Made by a program: the position numbers and the translations under genes. The notes beneath the pieces are model-generated. The model saw only the letters and a list, made by a program, of their open reading frames with translations, was not told the origin of the DNA and did not search any database. A DNA stretch of 64,000 nucleotides from Gnetum montanum. Lineage: Eukaryota > Streptophyta > Gnetopsida > Gnetales > Gnetaceae. Shown here piece by piece: positions 12,363 to 22,873 of this stretch. The stretch spans positions 55,330-119,329 of the forward strand of contig MNCI01036167.1 in assembly GCA_015680685.1 (NCBI GenBank). The letters are read 5' to 3'. How positions within the stretch are numbered: position 1 is the stretch's first letter; each line of letters starts with the position of its first letter.

Positions 12363-13235
12363 GAACCTTTATTTTAGGGTTTGAATGCTCGTTCACATTC
12401 CCTGGTCCATTCGAATGGTGCATCCTTCTTCGTTAATTCTACCAATGGTTTGGCAATCTTTGAGAAGTTCTCAATGAATCTCCTATAGTAGCCATTGTGT
12501 CCAAGGAATGACCAAATTTCTTTGACAGTTTCTGGTTGTCGAGTAATTCCTTGGATGACTTTAACCTTTTCCTGGTCTACCTCTATTCTTGACTATGAAA
12601 TCTTATGCCCTAGTACTACGCCCTCTTGAACCATCAAATGGCTTTTCTACCAGTTGAGCTTTAGGTTAGTTTCTACACATCATTTTAGCACTTACTCTAA
12701 TTAGTCTAGGGCTTGATCAAAGTTTGTCCCATAAGTGGAGAATTCATCCATAAAGACTTCCACTCAGTTCCTTATCTACTGTTGAAATATGCTTAGAACT
12801 AAACATTGAAACGTGGCAAGAGCATTGCACAAGCCAAATGGCATTTGTTTATATGCAAACATTCCCCAGGGGCTGGTGAACGTTGTTTTGTCTTGATATT
12901 CTAGTGCTATTCATATTTGATTATATCCACTATACCCATCTAGAAAACTATAATAGCGATGCCCCACTATAGTGTCTAAGACTTGGTCAACGAATGACAA
13001 CGAGAAATGATCATTGAATGTTGCCATGTTCAGCAACCTAAAATCTATACATACCCTCCATTTGCCTCCCTTCTTAGGCATGATTACTAGAGGACTAATC
13101 CATTCACTATTAGCAATGGGATATATGAACCCAACCTTGAGGAGCTGTTCTATCTCTTCTTTCACTATTTGTTTCACTTTCGGGTTCAATTGCCTCTGTG
13201 GTTGCTTTCGAGGTTTCATGGAGGGGTTCGTGTAA
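12363..13235 (-). pseudogene. Element B reverse transcriptase, decayed, altered catalytic box
   Basis: The segment at 12911-13219 holds the N-terminal fingers and palm: WISPLVIMPKKGGKWRVCID, then LLNMATF and YYSFLDGYSGYNQI. Downstream the catalytic box near 12745 reads FMDEF, with Glu in place of the second catalytic Asp (FMDDF in C, E and F). Stops occur where Gln, Trp or Arg codons are expected. It continues from the protease in the same frame, then shifts frame before RNase H. Confidence 0.85.
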
Positions 13236-13285
13236 ATCCTCTACTGGCATATCCTAGGATCTATTTCAGTTAACTCAGGATATGA

Positions 13286-14310
13286 CTAGGCAAAGGCTCT
13301 TGACCACTTATTTATCACCTTCAGTAGTCTTTCTTTTTGGTTGGGAACAACTTTTGCGTTGATAATTACCGATTTTCCATTTTCAAGAGTCATACACTCC
13401 AGACCGGCGAGCAATGGTTTCAGATTGAGGGGCTCTTGTTTAAATCTCTTAGGAATTTCCAACTTTCCCCAGTTGATGTTTTCAAGGCTAAGGTTGGGAA
13501 CTTGGCAATGGACTTGCTCAAGTGTGTCTATGCTTCTAATGTAAGCACTAGTTATTTCCTCAGTTAATTCCATGCATGTTATTGAGTCACTCTCTTGATC
13601 AGCCATCAACCACAGGGTGTCCTCTTGTCATGTGGCTGCTGCATACACACACCTTTGTATATTAACTTCTTTTGCACATTGATCGCACGCAGGCAATGTT
13701 AAACTTCACATAATCCATGATTTCTGCACACAATGGCACCCTATGTCACTGTATGCGATGCATGGAATTTTCTTCTTCTCAATATTCCCAAAATGGTTCT
13801 TCTTGGATATTTCCAAGGAAAGATAGCGGATCCCTAGGCCTGCATCTATAGTGCTTAGCCATGCTCTTCCCATTATTATTGGGAATTCCCCCTTACCATT
13901 GTTTACTTGGATCACTAGGAAATCAGCTAAATATGACCAACCACTCATAGTGGTAACGATGTCTTCCACCAGTCCCAAAGGGACAGTGATGGACTGGTCA
14001 TCCAACTCTAGTCGAATATTACTCTTCCTTAGTGGAGGTAGGGTTCCAAGCCTTGTACATCTTCTGTGATATTAAGTTGACTCCAGAACTTGAGTCCAGA
14101 AGATCCTTACATGGTTCATTCTTAGCGACTTGGAGGTAGATTAGGGAACTCCCAGGATCAGAGAGTTCCCTAGGAAGGTGGCCCACCTTGATCCAGTTAG
14201 TGACGGTATGTGTTAACATAACTGTATGCGTTGAGCTCTGTTGTTGATTTGTATGGTTAACATAACTTTATTTGGTATGGAGGTGTGTAGATGTTCAACC
14301 ACTTGTGATG
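13286..14310 (-). pseudogene. Element B protease and PR-RT linker
   Basis: The protease shows CKDLLDSSSGVNLISQKMY near 14110; the usual DSGS appears as DSSS. It continues with LPLGLVEDIVTTMSGWSYL-type sequence and IIMGRAWLSTIDA. The linker (13286-13609) contains the conserved NWGKLEIPKRFKQEPL block. The frame leads directly into reverse transcriptase. Its upstream end is cut at 14311 by the insertion of element A. Confidence 0.8.
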
Positions 14311-14315
14311 GTGAG

Positions 14316-15097
14316 TGATGAGTGGTGAGGTACCCCTACAGTCAACCATACAAATATGAGCATTCTCATGCTCGATCCGATCGAACTCCACAGATAGACT
14401 AGTTGTGGCACCTAGATAGTTAGCCTTAGGTCGCAGTTCGCTGTCTTCCCACCTGGACTAGTATTATATTTGTCATGTATGGTTTAGTCCAGAGTGAGGT
14501 GTATGATGTGTTCCTAATCTAATGCTACTCCTGAAGATAATGGAAGATAATATTAACTAGGCTAAGCTAGGAGAGAAAAGGGTAAGAGAATCTAATCTAG
14601 CCTAAGTGCAATGAGCATCCATTCCTCGATCATCCGTACACATCTTAGACTTTGTGCACGACTACCACTGGGATTACCAAGCGCAGATCCTAGGTACGCC
14701 ATTGGGCTACCAAGTAATCACACTTAAATGCTCGTAATCAAGTTGTACTCATTCCACGTTCTAGGAGATAAGGGTGAGAGAGACTAATTAGGAAAGTAGT
14801 AAATAACAATTACATAAAAAATAAACAAAGTGAATGCTGCAATGATGAAGTAATCTCAATCTTTATTTCCAGTCATGTGCCTGTCCAAGTACGTCACACT
14901 CGAATAAAGGATGTCGTATAATTAAATTCATCACACTATGGGCAGACACGAGAAAATAATCTATCTTTGGAGGAATCAAACTACTAGAGCTTCGCTACTT
15001 CTATTCTCTAATGCCAAAAGAAGGGAGAGCCACTTCTTATTTATAGACATTGTGGCAGAGTGTGATATCGTGGCCCATGCGATATTATGTCCCATCA
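14316..15097 (-). repeat. Element A 3' LTR
   Basis: The LTR is 782 bp, from TGATGAGTGG to CCCATCA. It closely matches 22038-22868 but is 49 bp shorter. Nearly all of the difference is the loss of about 48 bp of the palindrome array (15061-15097, against 22783-22862 in the 5' LTR). Confidence 0.88.
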
Positions 15098-15109
15098 TAC
15101 CCCCACGAC
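15098..15109 (-). other. Polypurine tract of element A
   Basis: The minus strand reads AGTCGTGGGGGTA and abuts the 3' LTR. The upstream AAGGACGAGTTTTTATTC block is shared with B, C and E. Confidence 0.8.
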
Positions 15110-15252
15110 TGAATAAAAACTCGTCCTTGAGTTATAGTGATTACATAGTGGATAGGTATGGGATTATTAACTAGGAAAAAAATGGAATGATGCCACAGTG
15201 TGGGAAGAGAACACAACACAGAAAATATGCTACAACTACAAAAATGTGGAAC

Positions 15253-18018
15253 TCATGTAGTTCCTGATGTCGGTGGCTCCTCCATTGGTGCCTTCCCTTT
15301 GTCTTGTGCTCTAGGATTTGAAGCTTGATGGCATTGAAGTATGGCCTGGAGCTTCTCCTCTTCAGTCCAAGGGTCTTGTATCATCCATGCTAATGTTTCA
15401 ATGTTTGACGAAGTTGGCACTTCCCACGGACAGGGTAGTTGCAAAAACATCTGGTTGTCCTTGACGTACTAATCCGTGAACACCCATCGTTCCTCCTCAT
15501 AGGCTCTGGCTTTGTTCTTGTATTCGTGAAGGTCCATTAGCCATCAAGCCAAGTTAGTTGTGACATCTTTTTATCCCTGGTAACTGGCTTTTACCACCTC
15601 AAGTTCAGAATTTGAAACATCGAGTTTCTCCACTAGCTTCTTACGCTCTACAAATTCTGCTTCGAATTTGATGTGGGTGGAAGCTACCTGCTGCTCAAGT
15701 TCTTACCTTGGGCACCCTGCTATTAACATGGCAAGCTTGGCATATCTGAGATTTGCCAACTCCATGTACTCTATCAATTCTTGAATCTGTAGGTCTCAGT
15801 TCTTAACTTCCGCTTGGTGGGTGAAGGCATATGTGTCCAATATGGCCTGCTAGTTAGTGTGTTGAGCACTAATGGTGTATATTTGGGCCTTGGCCATATG
15901 GATCTCCTTCTCTAGGATTTGTTTGTACATCCCCACCTGATCTCGAAAGTGCTCCTTTAGCTTCTCATGTCATTTAGCCTCGTTTTGCCACGTGCTAATC
16001 TCAATTGCTAGCTTTTGGCGAATAGCACGTACCTCCTCCATTGAGAGGGTTCGATTTTCTCTGGCTAAACGGCTTACATCTCGGTTGACCTAGATGAATA
16101 GTTCTCATAATTGATGAAAGTGTTCATCAAAAACGTTCTTTTGCTTTTCTATAGTGGTCAACCGAATATTGTTAGTCGCAAGCTGTTGATTCTCTTCTTG
16201 CAAGGCCTTGAGTGCCTTGAGATGCGCATGAGTTTGCACCTGTGCTTTGGAAGCATCCCAAGTGGCCATCTCCTTTTCTTCTACCACCTTTTTATTATCT
16301 ACAATTAACTTTGTTAGTTGCTCCATTCTAAAATTTTCTAACTGGTCTGCGGGAACGAATTGCAAAGGATCCCGCTGAGCTTCTTGTAAGGCCACGAGCT
16401 GCTCTTGTAGTCTCTGCACTTCAGCTTCCGCATGCTCTACCCTTACTTATGTTAAGACCAATTTCCCCTTCATGGAAATGAGGTCTGATTGAATTTCTAT
16501 TACATCCTAGAGGATGTCAAACAGGGATGTCATCACTTACCCTATTTGAAGTAATCTATTAGGCACATCCTCATGTTTCATAGGAGTCATCGAGGTTCCA
16601 GCCAAATTTTGCGCATCCTGTGCTCCTGTAAGATCTGCCGGTGGCACAACAGGTACATTGAAGGATTCCTTGATATGGTCTGTGACCACATCTACAGCTC
16701 TCATGGCATTCTGGTGTTACATAACCACCACAGTGGCCCCTTCACCAATCTCTACCTGCACCTGGAAAGATGCCGCATTTCCTGAAATGTATTGTGACCA
16801 TCTACTTTCCCCTCCTCCTGTTTGAATGGATATTTCTCCCCTTGTGCAATCCAATGAAATAGTAGGCTGCCTAGCATCATCGATGATGTGGAAGAGGTTT
16901 GCATCATCACGACTTCCCCAACTGGCCGTATCAGCGATGGCCCTAAGATGGCGCATTGACGGTCTGTAGTCTTGCAGCAGTGGAGACTGATTTTGGCATG
17001 TGCTAGGCCATGCTCCTTGTTGTTGGATGGGACCTATGGCTGGAGGTTGATTGGTTCCAACCACCTGTTCTTCTTCTTGTTCTGGTCTCAGCTCTTCGCC
17101 AGTGCTCTTTCTTGGAGCTAGCACCTTTAGCAATTCAGCATATGAAGCATTTTGAGCTTTTAGGAGGACTTCATTGGTGTATACCTGAATACCAGCATGT
17201 CAGCAAAGCTTTCTGATGAGACAGGGGAAAGGCAATGCCATCTTCCCTATCTTTCACTCTTCAAACCACCTCAAGATCTTCATCAAATATAGATGGGGTA
17301 GGTTAGCGTTAACCTTTCCCATCAACACTACACATCCTCTAGCTGCATACATGGATATTCTTTTTAAGCCTTTTGTGGGGAAGAGGTGATATGTTCCAAT
17401 TTTGAAGTAAACTCTCTCTTCCATCGTCAGTTCACCAAATTCTTTATCTCTGCCATAAGCCTTCTCTAACCAATCCCTTCGCACATTGGGGTCTAAATGG
17501 ATAGATAACCGAGCAACATGGGACCCTGTATTTGGAAGGTTTAACACTTTTGAAATTGCCTACGTAGAGAAGTCAACTGTCACACCACAAATATTCACAG
17601 TGGTGCCTTGCTCCCTATTATGCCAAAATTGGTATGTTTCTCCTAGGTACCAGTCACCACTTTCAGAGAGGATAGGCCAAAATGGGGATCCTTTGAGGTG
17701 ATCCCTAACGGCCTCAAGAGCGAACTCTGAAAATGATTCAAAATTCAAATCCACAATCACCGCAACAAATGTGGACTTCTCATGGATGGCCTGAACACAT
17801 TCTTGGGGCAACGTGAGTTGTTGTCCTAGTTCAGGCGCTGTAGCAGCTCCTCCTTCTGCCTACCCAGACCGTCTGATAGGAGGTTCATCTTGATGAATGC
17901 TGAATAATTACTCCTCCTATTCTGCATGTTGTCCGACAGGACCTTGTCTTCCACCTCTCCAAGTTCTTTTTCTCCCACCTTGAGTAGGACCTTCCTACTA
18001 TCCATGTTTCGGGGCCAT
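15253..18018 (-). pseudogene. Element A ORF2: PF20167-like domain plus long coiled coil, env position
   Basis: The frame starts ATGGCCCCG (M-A-P-K-H-G) and runs 922 codons to a stop at 15253. All open pieces (17811, 17547, 17133, 16419 and 15450) lie in the same frame, so it carries point stops, at least ten, but no net frameshift. Residues 1-70 are Gly/Arg/Gln-rich and basic. Residues 75-280 contain VNICGVTVDFS, LFPTKGLKRIS and PFPCLIRKL, which fit the pattern of the putative plant transposon protein family (PF20167): VRGxxVDFS, then a IIPT-like block, then FPSLIxxLC. A Pro/Gln-rich linker follows. Residues 530-800 are heptad-rich (LQEQLVALQEAQ, EKEMATWDASKAQ). The tail is acidic and ends EEPPTSGTT. 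Function is unknown; a structural or accessory protein is a guess. All five stops in the first 69 codons are TAG or TAA, as expected from C-to-T decay of Gln codons. Confidence 0.75.
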
Positions 18019-18303
18019 CCACAATCACACGAGCCAAGTGTTAGTAAGGTTGTTTTAGAGTTTAAGTTATACTTTACTGCTTGCCTTAGTTAAAGATCTT
18101 ATGTTATCACGTGTGATCGTGCTCGAAAGTTTGTAATAATGAGTCCTGTGACTTAGGTGGTTGCCATTTTAGTTTCCCAGTATACCTAAGGGTTATATGA
18201 TTTTTAGGCACAATTATTCTAAGTGTTAAAGTTAATTACCCTAGATGATGTCCTTCGGGCGATGATAAATTTCAAAAAAGTTAGGCACTTTTCGGCAAGT
18301 GTC

Positions 18304-18320
18304 TCTCCCCCACGACTAAG
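18304..18320 (-). other. Internal purine tract upstream of ORF2
   Basis: The minus strand reads CTTAGTCGTGGGGGAGAG. It matches the mid-3'-UTR purine tracts of B (9161) and E (55563), and lies 286 bp before the ORF2 start. A second priming site or an RNA element is possible. Confidence 0.5.
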
Positions 18321-18490
18321 CTGAACACTCTGGGTTCAAGCAGGTTCAAACAGAATTAAAATTGAACTACCAGCAAGCAAGATATGAGTAGAGAAGCAAG
18401 GGTCACTCAATCACAAGTCACAGAGAAACATTTCAAAAACTCCCCCACGTGTGAATGGCAAAATAATGCGAAGTGTTGTGGAGGGGGTAC

Positions 18491-18558
18491 CTATTTATAG
18501 GTGGATGAGACACGATATCGCATATGCGATATCTCGTCCCTAGTGATGTGAGACATCA
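18491..18558 (-). promoter_or_regulatory. Internal LTR-like promoter upstream of ORF2
   Basis: The minus strand begins TGATGTCTCACATCAC. It then has GGGACGAGATATCGC and GCGATATCG palindromes (18513-18533), then a TATA box CTATAAATAG at 18500-18491. The order TGATG, GGGACG, palindromes, TATA copies the U3 design of the flanking LTRs. B and E have no equivalent at the matching place. It could drive ORF2 separately from gag, which is inference. Confidence 0.5.
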
Positions 18559-19922
18559 TGAAAATATCAAATTTTTAAATGATTTTCTTGAAATTAACAT
18601 TGGAAATTGAGGACATTGACTATGATCAAAGAGTTTAGGGCAATTGCATTAAGTCCAAAGGCACAATTAATGATGACGGTGTGGATTTAATCAATAAAAC
18701 TGTGGGTGGTAAGAAAAAGGGTATAAAATGGTACATTGGAATGTTGAAATTCAGAGGGTAATAGTAATAAGGGAAAGAAAATTATTGAGAAATTAAGCTG
18801 AGGGTAAGAAATGGTATGAGTGAGTTATGTCAGAAGTGAGAATCACAAAAGATTACACAAGTGGGTCCTCCCCAAAGCAGGTTTCAACCTATAATGCCCT
18901 TGTGTAACCACACTTAAAGTATCCGTGGGCACTAGAAAGGTTAAACGTAATCCGCACTAACTCCACAAAACACACACATGTAAATATCACTAGAATGAGA
19001 TGAAAAGTCTATGCTACACAGGACACGAGCTACAATTACACAAACAGTGAGATGATACGAACTGACCCAAGGCACAATGAGGTAATTGACCCAGGGCACA
19101 ATGAATCCTACATGTAAAGCATGATTAATGTGTCATTAACCCGTCATTCCAAGATCAGGACCAAGTCCATCCTTCTAATCAGTGACATGGCATTGTTTCA
19201 TCCCATGATGACCAACTATGAGAGTACCATAACAACAAGGCGTACGATCACTTGGCATTTTATTCAAGGAAGGAGTGACTTTTGTTTTGTGGCACTTTGT
19301 TTTGCTTTGCTCTTTTTTTTTCTTTTCTGTTTCTTTTTCGAATACTGAATCCAAAGAACTCGCCAACCTTCAGGCATGGGTGCATGTCTTTCCAGTGGAA
19401 CCCCCTAGAACAACATTTGATTTTTGAGTGCCCTTTTGATTACTCTTACTCCCATTTTTCCTTAGATCTACAAGGATCTTAGTATAACCACGTTGCATGA
19501 TAACTCCCACAGAGGTCACCAAAGAGAATCCACAAATCCCCTTGATGTCACACCCTAATCATTCCTTCTTGGTCCATCCTTCTTCATTCTGGATACAATG
19601 AACACAAAATTAATTTTAAGTTTTAAGAATTTCAAGAATATCACTGCACCCTCGAACAGAACCTCTTATTTGTAGAGTGGATGAGTGGATGTAATGGGCT
19701 CACTGTCCAAATAATTGACTACTCATGACTTAATAACATAGAACACACCTCAACCAATGATCCACATGAGTGTTTTATTCATAGATGAGATTACTTACAA
19801 AAACGTAAAAAGAAAAAAACACAAAAAGATAAAAAGATAAAACAAAAATTTGAAAAATGAAAAAATGAAAAACAAAAAGTTGTAAAATTAAAGAAATGAA
19901 AAACATTTATTAACCCTGCTTG
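18559..19922 (-). other. Element A untranslated region between gag and the internal promoter
   Basis: It contains the GTGGGTCCTCCCCAAAGC block (18860-18880) and an A-rich stretch on the plus strand (19800-19910), both shared with B's 3' UTR. It therefore corresponds to the 3' UTR of the gag-pol elements. No ORF is supported. Confidence 0.6.
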
Positions 19923-21906
19923 TTATTTAGAATGGGGATACCCCCCATAACTAATCGGTTGAGCATGGCAAGGATTAATAAATGGATGATGAGGGTCCTT
20001 GCATATTGGAAATATTGGAACTGGTCCATACTTACCCCATTTGGGTTCACACACTTGATTATAATAAGCATAGTGGGGCACTCTATGTGATGTAATTCCT
20101 GGATAACGAGTTGACCCACTATGATGTTTGGGACCGTTAGATGGTATGCAAGGATTGGAATGATGCCTCCCATGGTTGTGTTCATTGGGCCGTATGATTG
20201 TTGGAGTGTGAGTTGGTGGCCCTGATGAAATTACATGAGGCGTTGGGTTCAAAGGTAAGGGTGCACCACAATGTGGGACTTGTGTTGGGTTGGAAGATGC
20301 AGTGGCCTTAGAATTTTGTTGTCCCTTCTTACGGCCGTGTTTAAAGAAAGGACGCTTTTGATGTTGAGGAGGCTTTTCACTGCTGTTAGTAACAGTAGCA
20401 CAAGTGTTGTTCATGGGTTGTTGCGGTGGTGTAGATACCTTAGAAACAGTTGGTGGCACTGTGGAAGGAGGGAAAGGATGAGAATGTGGAAACTTAGGAG
20501 GAATATAAGGTGCACAAGGTGGTGGTTGTGTTGGAGGCATGGGTTGATAGTATTGTGGAGAATAGTAATGTGGTGAGATAAAGTGTGTTGGCCCAATTGG
20601 AGAAATAGGATGTTGAACAAGATAAGCATTTGGATTCAGATGATAAGAAGGATGTCTCCAGTCTAAGGGTGGATTCCCCCACCACTGGGATTGTTGCCAC
20701 TATGATCGAACACAGTACCTCTGTACAAACTCTAGGTGTAACGTGTTTTCCCAATGCTCATATAAATGTAACAAGATTGGGCATTGGCACTTGGGGTGAT
20801 TGTATAGGCATATGTTGCATTCATATGTATGATTGGCAGTTGAGCTCTTATTTTTCTTATCCCTTCTTTCTGATTGTCTACTGTTTCATCCTGCTTCTTG
20901 GGTTTTCAAAACTCTATCTCCAATGATGTTGATATATTCTCCACACTTTTGATTCATCCATTCCAACATATTATTGATCTTTTCCTTGGCTTCTTCTAAT
21001 GATTGTTGTATTGGCAAAAGTGATGTTTCCACCTTGAGATTGGTTGATTTCTCCTTTTTATGAGCGTGGACCTTTGTTAAGTTGAGATTTTGGTCTCATT
21101 GATGTTTGTCAACACTCTCCCATCTAGCCAATTCTCCTTCTTCTTTTGCTACCCACTTAATAAGATCTTGGATTTGATGGGTTCGTAGTTCATATAGTTG
21201 GCCTTGGGCATACATTCCTAAGGTCTCTCTTGTTTCATTACGTAGCCCATAAATGATATGGTACATTAGCCTTTCCTCAAAAAATCCATGGCCTGGACAG
21301 TTGCTTAACAATGCGTAATATCTTTCTAAGGCCATGTCCAAGGGTTCAGGTTGTGCTTGTTTCCATCCTTGGATTTGTTTCCTCAAGGCTGACACTCTTG
21401 CGTAGGTTTGATATTTTTCATTAAAGACCTCTACCATAGCTGACCCGCGTCGTATTTAATTTGGTTTTAACGATCGATACCATACTTTTTCTTGGTCAAT
21501 GAGTGTCATGGGAAAGAGCTTAAGTTTTTGCCACCCATTGTCAATGTTGTTCCATGTGCAGGCATCGTAGAAGACTTGTAAATGTTGATGCAGATCTAAG
21601 TCATAGCCTCCTGAAAAAGTAGGGAAGTTGTTTAAATAGAGCTTGGGTAGACGGCTCTCTTTACAATGCCTATGCGAGATTCGAACAGCCTCTTGTATTT
21701 GCGTTAGTTTGTAGTGGCCAGTAGGGGTTCATCGTCATCTAGTAAGTTATGCTTTCATATGTTGGGATGATGTTGTTTTCATTCATGTTTTAAGAAACCC
21801 CTACCTTGGGTTGCGTACTCCAATCTTCGTTATCATATAGTTCGTTGGTTCTTCAATGAACTTCCTCACTAAGTGTGGCATTAATGTAATCTTGTAGGAG
21901 AGGCAT
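19923..21906 (-). pseudogene. Element A gag
   Basis: The likely start is MPLLQDYINATLSEEV at 21906, 114 bp after the PBS. This start lacks the N-terminal VPNFTFILHQDEQLRW domain seen in B, C, E and F. The capsid-like core has EVFNEKYQTYARVSALRKQI, then GWKQ and RYYALLSNCPGHGF (21096-21437). A zinc knuckle CNICLYNHPKCQC (CX2CX3HX4C) follows near 20725. A long Pro/His/Asn-rich tail (19923-20540, 205 open codons) includes RPFFKHGRKKG. At least one frameshift lies between the start and 21437. The product would package RNA. The last 140 residues have no counterpart in the gag-pol copies. Confidence 0.82.
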
Positions 21907-22019
21907 TGTTGTGTGTGAATTTATGTGACTTTTTATAATTACTTCTTTCTAAGAGATATATCGTTAAGTTCTTTACAGCGACCTTGTATGATATAACTAA
22001 TCTTGATAACTAGCACCAT

Positions 22020-22036
22020 CCCTGACAACAGTGCAA
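22020..22036 (-). other. Decayed primer-binding site of element A
   Basis: The minus strand reads TTGCACTGTTGTCAGGG. It is recognisably derived from the tRNA-Asp site, with most mismatches at former CG positions. It lies next to the 5' LTR at 22038. Confidence 0.7.
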
Positions 22037-22037
22037 A

Positions 22038-22868
22038 TGATGAGTGAAAAGGTACCCCTACACTCAACCATACGAATACGAGCATTCTCATGCACGATCT
22101 GGTCGAACTCCGCAGATGGACTAGTTGTGGCACCTAGATAGTTAGCCTTAGGTCGTAGTTCATTGTCTTCCCACCTGGACTAGTATTATATTTATCACAT
22201 ATGGTTTAGTCCAGAGTGAGGTGTATGATGTGTTCCTAATCTAATGCTACTCCTGAAGACAATGGAAGATAATATTAACTAGGCTAAGCTAGAAGAGAAA
22301 AGGGTAAGAGAATCTAATCTAGCCTAAGTGCGATGAGCATCTGTTCCTCGATCATCCATACACATCTTGGACTTCGTGCAGGACTACCACTAGGATTACC
22401 AAGCGTAGATCCCAGGTATGCCACTAGGCTACCAATTAATCACACTTAAATGCTCGTAATCAAGTCGTACTCATTCCACATTCTAGGAGCTAAGGGTGAG
22501 AGAGACTAATTAGGAAAGTAGTAAATAAAAATTAAATAAACAAATAAACAAAGTAAATGCTGCAATGATCAAGTAATCTTGATCTTTATTGCTGGTCATG
22601 TGCCTGTTCAAGTACGTCACACTCGAATAAAGGATGTCATACAATTACATTCACCACACTACAGGTAGACATGGGAAAATAATCTATCTTTGGAGGGATC
22701 AAACTGCCAGAGCTTTGCTGCTTCTATTCTCTAATGCCAAAACAAGGGAGAGCCGCTTCTTATTTATAGACATTGCGGCAAACTGCGATATCGCATACGT
22801 GATATCGCATACGCGATATCGCAGGGAAAGATGCGATATCGCAGCCCATGTGATATTGCGTCCCATCA
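22038..22868 (-). repeat. Element A 5' LTR
   Basis: The LTR is 831 bp and highly similar to 14316-15097. Its minus-strand TATA box is at 22760-22768, and an AATAAAG-type polyadenylation signal lies in R. It is followed by the GTGAG duplication. Confidence 0.88.
22783..22862 (-). promoter_or_regulatory. U3 palindrome array of element A 5' LTR (longest GATATC array)
   Basis: Five GATATC or GATATT-centred units occur in 80 bp. Three have the form GCGATATCGC and are joined by CATACGTG/CATACGC spacers. They sit 15-95 bp upstream of TATAAATA. Each perfect unit is its own reverse complement and carries two CG dinucleotides. Confidence 0.65.
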
Positions 22869-22873
22869 GTGAG

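Larger units (their letters stand above)
14316..22868 (-). mobile_element. Element A: non-autonomous gypsy element with gag and a third-position ORF, no pol
   Basis: The element is 8553 bp, with LTRs at 14316-15097 (3') and 22038-22868 (5'). Perfect target duplications GTGAG lie at 14311-14315 and 22869-22873 inside element B's gag-pol. On the minus strand the order is 5' LTR, decayed PBS, gag (21906-19923), untranslated region, an internal TATA/palindrome block (18491-18558), ORF2 (18018-15253), PPT and 3' LTR. No protease, RT, RNase H or integrase motif is present. The gag C-terminus reaches the KRPFFKH block, which in B and E lies just before protease, then diverges and stops. Its frames are better preserved than those of B, consistent with later insertion. 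Confidence 0.9.

Noticed and set aside
20271-20576. 101-codon plus-strand ORF
   Set aside because: It is antisense to the Pro-rich gag tail of element A, and its composition mirrors that frame.
22783-22862. Regular palindromic repeats resembling a CRISPR array
   Set aside because: The units are about 10 bp with short, non-unique spacers, and they lie in LTR U3 regions of a plant genome. No cas gene is present.
14316-22868. Element A as a simple internal deletion of element B's type
   Set aside because: The gag tail after the KRPFF block is new sequence, and ORF2 with its own promoter-like block is absent from B, C and E. A plain deletion does not explain it.
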